Assembly: GCF_004342285.1 (NCBI RefSeq)
Contig: NZ_SMCV01000010.1
Coordinates: forward strand, 124,001-188,000
Direction of reading: 5' to 3'
DNA length: 64,000 bases
Origin: Klebsiella sp. BIGb0138
Lineage (GTDB): Bacteria; Pseudomonadota; Gammaproteobacteria; Enterobacterales; Enterobacteriaceae
In this document: one piece after another, positions 57,973 to 64,000 of the stretch
How the letters are laid out: every line of letters starts with the position of its first letter
How positions within the stretch are numbered: the stretch's first letter is position 1
Notes under the pieces: model-generated
What the model was told of the DNA's origin: nothing
Database searches by the model: none
The model's input: the letters and a program-made list of their open reading frames with translations, nothing else
Program-made: the position numbers and the translations under genes

Positions 57973-59284
57973 AGAGTAAATCAGTAAGCCGTGACAGACT
58001 GTCACGGCTTTTCAGCCGGCTCAGCGCCGCCACCTCTTCCCGCTGCGCGTCCGTCGCCCGCGATAAGCAGGTGCGTACTTTACCGGCTAAATCGAAAGGA
58101 ATAGCCAGGCTTTGCTGGCGGGTAAAGCGCTTTTGTAGCGTGTGACCGGTGCGTAAAAAGATCGTCACCTGGTGAAAACGGGCCGCCGGATTCAGCTCGT
58201 CCGGCGGGGCGGTGAGGTCCGGGCGGCGGACAACGGTCCGTGCCAGCGCGGCAATTTCCGGATCAAGCGCGCCTTGCGAAAAATCGGCCAGCAGCAGCGT
58301 CTCACGCAGCAGGCTGGCGGCAATCACATATTCGAGACTAAAGCGGGCTTCGATGCCGTTGCCCGGCTGGCGCACAGAGGCCGCAATATCGCCGCCGGGC
58401 GGGAAAGAGACTTCGATCTTTTCCAGCTCTTGCTTCAGCGCCGCAAGGCTTTTTCCCTGCCGCAACCACTCCTGGCGAATAGCGCGCGCGGCATCGGCGG
58501 CGCCGTGCGTTCCGCCGCAGGTCGGCCAGGGTTTGAATTCCAGCCCGGGGTGAACGATGCGCCACGGCGTGCCCCAGCCGGCGGTGAGCTTTTCCGTTTG
58601 CTGCGCATTGGCACAGCAGGCGGCGAGGAAAGCGTCCAGGACTTTATCTGCCTGGCCGTGAAATCCTGCTATTGCCAGCGATGTGGCGCTGACCGCGGCC
58701 TGCGCCGCCAGTCCGGCGTGGAGCGGTTTAACCTCGCTGCCAAACTGCGCCCGCAGCCCCGAGGCCTGGGTGGCGGCAATCCCCAGTATCACGGCGCTAT
58801 TTTGTTCATCCGCCCCGACCAGCCGTGCGCAGGCCGCCGCCGCGGCGATGGTGCCGAGCGTCGCGGTGCTATGAAAGCCGAGGGTATAATGCTGTGGCCC
58901 GGCAGCAAGTCCGAGGCGCCCGGCGGCTTCCACCCCGATGACATAAGCATCGAGAAACCGGTCGCCGTCGATATCCGGTCGTTCAGCCGCCAGCGCCAGC
59001 AGCGCAGGCAGGATGACGGTAGAGGGATGGCCACGAAAATCGGGATGAAAATCATCGAAATCCAGCGCGTGCCCGGCATAGCCGAGCCGCAGCGCGCGGC
59101 TCCGGGCATCGTCCGCCGGGTAAACCTGGCGCAAACTTTTCAACCCGGGATCATCAATATCTCCGCGCGTCACCGGCAGCGTGACGGCGAGAAAATCCAG
59201 CAATCCCGTACGGGCCTTCGCGCGCGCGTCGGCGGAAGGCAATGTATCGACAATCAGGGCGGCCAGCGCCCGGGTTAAGCTCAT
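57959..59284 (-). CDS. MmgE/PrpD-family protein (YxeQ-like)
   Basis: 441 residues, the family's usual size. Visible features: YPADDARSRALRLGYAGHALDFDDFH, HPSTVILPALLALA, YVIGVEAAGRLG, and the helical core with FKPWPTCGGTHGAADAA. The family includes 2-methylcitrate dehydratase and iminodisuccinate epimerase, which act on tricarboxylate- or aspartate-like substrates. In Bacillus the yxe operon includes such a gene (yxeQ) of unsettled role; epimerisation of a succino-adduct is a possibility, not shown. It is last in the operon 62383-57959. Confidence 0.85.
   Translation of the reverse strand: MSLTRALAALIVDTLPSADARAKARTGLLDFLAVTLPVTRGDIDDPGLKSLRQVYPADDARSRALRLGYAGHALDFDDFHPDFRGHPSTVILPALLALAAERPDIDGDRFLDAYVIGVEAAGRLGLAAGPQHYTLGFHSTATLGTIAAAAACARLVGADEQNSAVILGIAATQASGLRAQFGSEVKPLHAGLAAQAAVSATSLAIAGFHGQADKVLDAFLAACCANAQQTEKLTAGWGTPWRIVHPGLEFKPWPTCGGTHGAADAARAIRQEWLRQGKSLAALKQELEKIEVSFPPGGDIAASVRQPGNGIEARFSLEYVIAASLLRETLLLADFSQGALDPEIAALARTVVRRPDLTAPPDELNPAARFHQVTIFLRTGHTLQKRFTRQQSLAIPFDLAGKVRTCLSRATDAQREEVAALSRLKSRDSLSRLTDLLFTER
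57986..58012 (+). terminator. Terminator of the transporter operon, inside the opposite gene
   Basis: Perfect 10-bp stem AAGCCGTGAC (57986-57995)/GTCACGGCTT (58001-58010) followed by a short T-run. It ends the + strand ABC operon yet lies within the last codons of the - strand MmgE/PrpD gene. Confidence 0.8.
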
Positions 59285-59287
59285 CGG

Positions 59288-60466
59288 CTATTTTCCTGTG
59301 TCCTGCTGGCGGAGTGTCTCCAGCGCCTGCGCGCCAAGCTGCGCAAGATAGTTCGCGGTCGGGAACAGCGCGCGATCGTCGACGCGGAATTCGGGATGAT
59401 GCAGCGCGAAGGGGCCGCCGGAGCCGATCATGATGAACGCGCCGGGGAGTTTCTGCTGGTAAAAGGCGAAGTCCTCGCCAATCGGGCTGGCCTCGACGCG
59501 TCGCGCCTCAAAGCCGGAGGCCTCGCCCTGGGCGAGGGCGAAATCCACCCATCTGGCGGTATTGACCACCGAAGGCGGACCGGGCTGCCAGTCGAGATCG
59601 ATTTGCGCGTCGAAGGCTTCCGCGATGCCCCGCAGTACCTGACGGAAACGGCGTTCGATCAGTTCGCGGGTGGTCTGGTTGAAGGTGCGCACCGTCCCTT
59701 CCAGCCAGGCGCTGTCGGGGATGACGTTCCAGGTACTGCCGCTGTGTACCTGGGTGATGGAGACCACGGCGTTATGGTCGGAGGGCACATTGCGGGCGAT
59801 CAGCGTCTGCAAAGCGCTGATAACCTGTCCGGCGATGATAATCGGATCGTTGCCTTCATGCGGCCGGGCGGCGTGGCTGCCGGTGCCGGACAGGGTGATG
59901 GCGAAACGATCTACGCCGGCGGTCAGGGCGCCGTCCTTACTGCCGAGGGTACCTACGGGGAGTGACGGATCGTTATGGATACCGAAAATCACGTCGGCGT
60001 CGTCCAGCGCGCCGGTGGCGATCAGCGCCGGCGCACCGTGGCCGGTCTCTTCCGCGGCCTGAAACAGGATGCGCACGGTGCCGGTAAGCGTCTCTTCCCG
60101 CGCTTTAAGCAAAATTGCCGCGCCTAACGCCGCCGAGGTATGGAAATCATGACCGCAGGCGTGCATTACCCCCGGCGTCAGCGAGGCGTAATCCAGCGCG
60201 GATTTTTCTTCAATCGGCAGGGCATCGATGTCGGCCCGCAGCACCACGATGGCACCGGGTTGGTGGCCGCCGATTTCAGCGACCAGGCCGGTTTTCAGCG
60301 GCAAATCGAGGATGCGGATCTGCCGCTGTTCCAGCGCGGCTTTGATGTCCGCGGTGGTCTGAAACTCCTGATTGGAGAGCTCCGGGTGGCGATGCAGATG
60401 ATGACGAAAATCCTGCAGGAATGTCGCCAGAGGCTGATGTTCCTGGGGGATAGCAATATCGGGCAT
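59288..60466 (-). CDS. M20-family N-acyl amino acid amidohydrolase (YxeP-like)
   Basis: 392 residues from the ATG at 60466 (CAGGAG upstream). The di-metal M20D layout is clear: LHRHPELSNQEF, MHACGHDFHTSAALGAA (Cys/His ligands), AAEETGHGAPALI (Glu pair), GIHNDP and the C-terminal HHPEFRVDD. The family deacylates N-acyl amino acids. In the yxe pathway YxeP removes acetyl from N-acetylcysteine, and the neighbourhood (acetyltransferase, lyase) supports this role. Three bases separate it from the MmgE/PrpD gene. Confidence 0.9.
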   Translation of the reverse strand: MPDIAIPQEHQPLATFLQDFRHHLHRHPELSNQEFQTTADIKAALEQRQIRILDLPLKTGLVAEIGGHQPGAIVVLRADIDALPIEEKSALDYASLTPGVMHACGHDFHTSAALGAAILLKAREETLTGTVRILFQAAEETGHGAPALIATGALDDADVIFGIHNDPSLPVGTLGSKDGALTAGVDRFAITLSGTGSHAARPHEGNDPIIIAGQVISALQTLIARNVPSDHNAVVSITQVHSGSTWNVIPDSAWLEGTVRTFNQTTRELIERRFRQVLRGIAEAFDAQIDLDWQPGPPSVVNTARWVDFALAQGEASGFEARRVEASPIGEDFAFYQQKLPGAFIMIGSGGPFALHHPEFRVDDRALFPTANYLAQLGAQALETLRQQDTGK

Positions 60467-60467
60467 G

Positions 60468-61004
60468 TCAAACTCCTGTGGGCGGCTGTCGTTCCAGCCA
60501 GCGGGCGTGCTGTGATTCATCGAGAACTTTTTTCATATACAGCGTGATGTGGCCTTTGCCGAGGTCGGTTGTATGCATCGGAACGAACCCCAGCTTGCGG
60601 TAGAAATCGCGCAGCCACGGATGACTGACCGCGGTGCCGAGCGAATAGGCGGGCGCTTTCAGCTCGCCCAGCAGAATGGTCTGTTCCAGCCAGCTCAGCA
60701 GTTTTCCGCCAAGATTTTGCCCTTTGAACTCCGGATGCGTGCCGAACCAGCCGATATGCGGCAGGTTAAACGGCCCTGGCAGGATACCCCACGGGAAACG
60801 CAGGGTGACCGAGGCGACCATCCGTTCGTCGTAAAACAGGGCAAAGACGGCGTGCTCGGTAAGGTGTCTGGTCACCCGCGCCAGATCGGCGGTGGCGGCA
60901 TCAAAATGGATTCCCAGCGCTTTAATCGGCGCATAGGCGGCGAGCATCAGCGCCAGGTAGTCGTGCCTGTCGTCCAGCGTCAGCCGGCGGAAATGGTGGG
61001 TCAT
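60468..61004 (-). CDS. GNAT N-acetyltransferase (YxeL-like)
   Basis: 178 residues. The acetyl-CoA-binding motif A region reads FGTHPEFKGQNLGGKLLSWLEQ (Gln/Arg-x-x-Gly-x-Gly/Ala-like QNLGGK), followed by ...FYRKLGFVPM, typical of GNAT enzymes. In the yxe pathway YxeL acetylates S-(2-succino)cysteine first. It overlaps the lyase gene (ATGA) and precedes the M20 gene by two bases, so it sits exactly between the enzymes it should serve. Substrate is inference from context. Confidence 0.85.
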   Translation of the reverse strand: MTHHFRRLTLDDRHDYLALMLAAYAPIKALGIHFDAATADLARVTRHLTEHAVFALFYDERMVASVTLRFPWGILPGPFNLPHIGWFGTHPEFKGQNLGGKLLSWLEQTILLGELKAPAYSLGTAVSHPWLRDFYRKLGFVPMHTTDLGKGHITLYMKKVLDESQHARWLERQPPTGV

Positions 61005-62383
61005 AACACGTGCGTCTCCGGTGGCGATAGATGTCCGGACTGCTCAGCTAAGCGGATGACTTCATCAACCTTCTGCGGCGCGCAGCCTATATAGTTTGCT
61101 GGATCCAGCCAGCTTCGCAGATCCTCTTCGTTGATGCTGGCTGCCAGGGTGGGATGGGCGAGCAGAACGGATTTAAAAGATCGCTGCTGTTCAAAAGCCC
61201 GCATGGCGCAGTCGTAAACCAGGCGGTGGGCGCTCTGCTTGCCGATTTTTTTACCGACCTCGAACATCACTTTTTCGGATAACAGCAGACCGTCCTGCAT
61301 CTGCAGATTAGCCGCCATCCGGGTTTTGTTCACCGTCAGGCCGGATAAAATGGCATGAGCGTTTTGCAGCTGCGCGGAGAGATAAACGGAGATTTCTGGC
61401 AGCGCAATCCATTCGGCACGCCAGCTCATGGCATCCCGTTCGTGCTCAACGTGCATCGACTGATGGATCAGGGCCACGCTGTGTAGCAGCGGGGCGGTCA
61501 GGCTGGCTAGCCCCTCAATCGCCGCCGGATTGCGCTTATGCGGCATGGTGGTCGAACCGATTTTACCGGCGCTGAACGGTTCCTCGATCTCGTTAATTTC
61601 GCTACGCATCAGGTTATACAGCTCGTTGCCGATTTTACCTAAGGTGCCGCTGATAAGCGCCGCCAGCGAAGCGTATTCTGAAAAGCGGTCCCGGGCTGAC
61701 TGCCAGCTGATGGTCGGCGAATTGAGGTTCAGATACGCCAAGGTACGGCGCTCAACTTCGGGACCGATCTCGCCGAGCGCGGCGTAGGTGCCGATGGCGC
61801 CGCTAAGATTGCCGGTGAGTAGCCGGGGCCTGATGGCCGTCAGGCGATCGAGATGGCGGATAAACTCATCCAGCCACACCGCGGCCTTAAAGCCAAATGT
61901 CGTGGGCAACGCCTGCATACCATGCGTGCGCCCGGCCATCAGCGTGTACTGGTGATCGCGAGCCAGTTTTTTCAGCGCGTTAGCCACCGCGATGCTGTCG
62001 CGCGCCACAACGTCCAGAGTTTGTTTAAGCTGTAAGACGGTGGCGGTATCGACGATATCCTGTGTCGTGACGCCATAATGGATGTATTCGCCGGCGGCGC
62101 CGCACTGCTGCTGTAGCGCGGTCAGGACCGGCATCAGCGAATGTTTCATCTGCGCGCCGGAGGCGGCGATCGCTGCAATGCTGAGCTTGTCGGCGTCAGC
62201 CAGTTCGCCGATAGCGAGGGCTGCCTGCTCAGGGATAACGCCAAGCTCGCCTTCGGCTAAGGCCAGCGCCACCTCAACGTGTATTTGCTGCGTCAGGCGA
62301 TTTTTCTCTGACCAAATTTCCCGCATTTCCGCGGTGCCAAAATTATTACCAAGTAAAAGAAAATCTATTGGGTGCGCGGCCAT
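61001..62383 (-). CDS. Fumarase/aspartase-superfamily lyase, putative S-(2-succino) lyase
   Basis: 460 residues. The superfamily signature GSTTMPHKRNPAAIEG (C3 loop), AGRTHGMQALPTTFG (C1-like) and YGVTTQDIVDTAT (C2-like) are intact, as in adenylosuccinate-lyase-like enzymes that release fumarate. It heads an operon with acetyltransferase, deacetylase and MmgE/PrpD genes. A lyase (2SL) replacing the monooxygenase YxeK in yxe-type clusters is known to split N-acetyl-S-(2-succino)cysteine into fumarate and N-acetylcysteine; this gene fits that role. Alternatives: EDDS/iminodisuccinate-type C-N lyase. Confidence 0.8.
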   Translation of the reverse strand: MAAHPIDFLLLGNNFGTAEMREIWSEKNRLTQQIHVEVALALAEGELGVIPEQAALAIGELADADKLSIAAIAASGAQMKHSLMPVLTALQQQCGAAGEYIHYGVTTQDIVDTATVLQLKQTLDVVARDSIAVANALKKLARDHQYTLMAGRTHGMQALPTTFGFKAAVWLDEFIRHLDRLTAIRPRLLTGNLSGAIGTYAALGEIGPEVERRTLAYLNLNSPTISWQSARDRFSEYASLAALISGTLGKIGNELYNLMRSEINEIEEPFSAGKIGSTTMPHKRNPAAIEGLASLTAPLLHSVALIHQSMHVEHERDAMSWRAEWIALPEISVYLSAQLQNAHAILSGLTVNKTRMAANLQMQDGLLLSEKVMFEVGKKIGKQSAHRLVYDCAMRAFEQQRSFKSVLLAHPTLAASINEEDLRSWLDPANYIGCAPQKVDEVIRLAEQSGHLSPPETHVL

Positions 62384-62728
62384 AATAATCTCATTATTTA
62401 AAGGGCTAATTTATTTTTCAGTTATCAAACGGGCCAGCTGAATCTCTTATTTGCAGAAAGCCGGTTGTTAAATTAGTCCCATGTCGCAGTATCATTTCTT
62501 TGATCCTGCGCATAATGCAAGAGCTTTTAAAGGGATAGCTAAATTTCATCTATCCTATTGCGAATTAGTGAATAAGGATTGCAAATCAGCGCTTTGTTTC
62601 TTTTTTTCATTCTCGTAGGATGGAGTAATAACCTTTTTAATATATCCAGAGATTCACTTTCCGTTTATTACGGAAGGCGTACCGGAAAGTTGTGATATCT
62701 CCTTTTTATCCGAAAACAGGCCAACAAC
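62384..62728. other. Divergent promoter region with alternative hairpins
   Basis: 345 bases, AT-rich, between the lyase operon (-) and the HcxA-like gene (+). ACTTTCCG (62656-62663) and CGGAAAGT (62683-62690) form an 8-bp stem; inside it TTCCG (62659-62663)/CGGAA (62671-62675) could form a competing hairpin. They lie in the probable leader of the + strand gene. I recognise no riboswitch class and no certain promoter. Confidence 0.45.
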
Positions 62729-63805
62729 GTGTTCGCTATTAAATCACCGCAAACCTATCACCATCAGCCCGGGCTGTGCGCCCACGTGGGGGAACTTCTC
62801 CACAAGCAGGCGACCAATATCGCGATAATCACCAGTCCACAGGCATGGAAAGCGGTTAATCCGCAGCTGGAGAACAGCCTGCATGCTGCCGGGATCCGCT
62901 GGCAGACCCATTTTCTGACCACGGAGTGCACCGATGCGGCGATTATGACGCACCTGGCCTGCGTTCGCAGACAAAACGCGACCCTGGTGCTGGGGATTGG
63001 CGGCGGACGGGTACTCGATTGCAGCAAAGCCATCGCCAGCCAGCTGGCGGATGTCGCGCTGGTGACGCTACCGACGGTAGCCGCGACCTGCGCGGCCTGG
63101 TCGCCGGTGAGTATTATCTATAACGAATGCGGCGGGCACCTCCGCAGCCAGCCGCTGTCTCTGATGCCGCTGATGGTACTGGTCGACAGCGAAGTGATTG
63201 CGCGCAGCGACGCGCGTTATCTCAGAGCCGGGATCGTCGACGCGCTGGCGAAGTGGTATGAATTCCGTCCGTATCAGCAGAAAAGCGATGACAGCCTGGC
63301 GCTCAACCTGAAAGTGCAGGCGGCGCGGCTGGCGGTGGAGATCTTCGAAAAATACGGCGCACAAGCGGTAAGGGACAATGAACGGCAGGAGGTCACCCCG
63401 GCACTGATGAAAACGATCGATGCCAATATCGCCGTCGCCGGGATGGCGAACAGTATGCGCGATGATACGCCGGCCCCGGGCGTGGCCCATGCGATCCACA
63501 ACCGTTTGACCCATCAGCCGGAACTGCACGGCTGGCTGCACGGCGAGAAGGTCGGTTTTGGCCTGCTGGTCCAGTCGTTGCTGGAAAGCCACGACGGCCA
63601 GCCGGAAGCGGAACTGCTGGCGCTGCTTCGGCGCTACGGGTCGCCGCTGGCGCTACCCGATATCGGCGACAACCGTGCGGAAACCCTTGCCGTCATTGCC
63701 CGCGAAGTGAAATTCCCGGCAAAAGAGGCGGGGCGCCTGCCGTTCTCTGTTGCCGCCGAAAATATTGAGCATGCGCTACTGGCGATCGACAACGCCACTT
63801 TTTGA
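62729..63805 (+). CDS. Iron-containing/GldA-type dehydrogenase, HcxA-like
   Basis: 358 residues with a GTG start at 62729; no ATG gives a complete N-terminus. The NAD(P)-binding GIGGGRVLDCSKA, the PTVAATCAAWSPVSIIYN segment shared with E. coli HcxA (hydroxycarboxylate dehydrogenase A, formerly YbdH), and the metal-site His residues (VAHAIHNRL; LHGEKVGFG) are present. HcxA reduces 2-oxoacids. It starts divergently from the lyase operon and 12 bases before a flavin monooxygenase gene, so it may handle an oxoacid product of that enzyme (inference). Confidence 0.8.
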   Translation: MFAIKSPQTYHHQPGLCAHVGELLHKQATNIAIITSPQAWKAVNPQLENSLHAAGIRWQTHFLTTECTDAAIMTHLACVRRQNATLVLGIGGGRVLDCSKAIASQLADVALVTLPTVAATCAAWSPVSIIYNECGGHLRSQPLSLMPLMVLVDSEVIARSDARYLRAGIVDALAKWYEFRPYQQKSDDSLALNLKVQAARLAVEIFEKYGAQAVRDNERQEVTPALMKTIDANIAVAGMANSMRDDTPAPGVAHAIHNRLTHQPELHGWLHGEKVGFGLLVQSLLESHDGQPEAELLALLRRYGSPLALPDIGDNRAETLAVIAREVKFPAKEAGRLPFSVAAENIEHALLAIDNATF

Positions 63806-63817
63806 GAAGGAAAGATA

Positions 63818-64000
63818 ATGAGCCACACCACCTCCCGGCAGCTGCGCCTTGGTCTGTTCGTACAACCGCTTGGCCACCATGTCAGCGGCTGGCGCTTAAC
63901 CGAAACGCTGGGATCGCCGACCGATATTGAATGGCTGACGTGGATCGCCAAAAAGGCCGAAGAGGGTAAGTTCGATATGTTCTTTATCGGCGATGCGCTG
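63818..64000 (+). CDS. Flavin-dependent monooxygenase, NtaA/SnaA/DszA/YxeK family (3' end outside window)
   Basis: Only the first 61 residues are in the window: LRLGLFVQPLGHHVSGWR near the start and AKKAEEGKFDMFFIGDAL at the end. Both are characteristic of the bacterial-luciferase-like group containing nitrilotriacetate monooxygenase NtaA, DszA, SnaA and Bacillus YxeK. The start ATG has AAGGAAAG upstream. Beside a yxe-type gene set, YxeK-like oxygenation of an S- or N-succinyl compound is a natural hypothesis. Confidence 0.82.
   Translation, partial: MSHTTSRQLRLGLFVQPLGHHVSGWRLTETLGSPTDIEWLTWIAKKAEEGKFDMFFIGDAL

Overview
The window looks like a piece of an enterobacterial chromosome, most likely Klebsiella or a close relative such as Raoultella. 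It is GC-rich and densely coded. It carries a complete pqqABCDEF operon, a ddc/dat pair for 1,3-diaminopropane, a hipBA pair very close to that of E. coli, and a second PBP2 gene. I saw no phage, IS, CRISPR, tRNA or rRNA. Four exact matches to the MatP site matS (GTGACRNYGTCAC) place it in the Ter macrodomain. The FtsK-orienting motif GGGNAGGG is strongly biased to the + strand (10 against 1 by eye), suggesting that dif lies beyond the right end.

Left part (1-9.3 kb): the end of a LysR regulator, an MFS carrier, a metal-chelate binding protein with its TonB receptor, a ZapE-like ATPase and katG. Next (9.6-19.7 kb) is a guanidine-assimilation operon. It has a sigma-54 promoter with NtrC-like sites, a guanidine-I (ykkC) riboswitch, an ABC transporter, the two carboxyguanidine deiminase subunits, a biotin carboxylase and allophanate hydrolase. 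A second PBP2 gene and a TetR/SDR pair follow.

Centre (23.3-32.5 kb): an uncharacterised sugar-catabolic locus. It has six genes on the - strand (AGPS-like flavoprotein, FGGY kinase, PfkB kinase, two sugar porters, RbsD-like mutarotase) and, divergently, a class I aldolase and a YhfZ-like regulator. The intergenic region holds a perfect 10-bp inverted repeat. Then come a glutamine amidotransferase, pqqABCDEF (33.4-38.9 kb) and an M19 dipeptidase.

Right part: a periplasmic epoxide-hydrolase-like protein, a two-component system and a CcdA-thioredoxin fusion (40.3-44.7 kb); ddc-dat (44.9-47.7 kb); a TPP-riboswitch-controlled tenA-thiXYZ-like salvage operon (48.0-51.3 kb); a small membrane protein with an ECF sigma factor; and hipBA with four operators. 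The last 9 kb match the gene set of the Bacillus yxe pathway for S-(2-succino)cysteine breakdown: amino-acid ABC transporter, N-acetyltransferase, M20 deacetylase and MmgE/PrpD protein. Here a fumarase/aspartase-superfamily lyase is present, and an HcxA-like dehydrogenase and an NtaA/YxeK-class flavin monooxygenase start divergently and run off the window.

The strongest leads are this last locus, which seems to combine a lyase with a monooxygenase, the unassigned sugar locus, and the double nitrogen/guanidine control of the guanidine operon.
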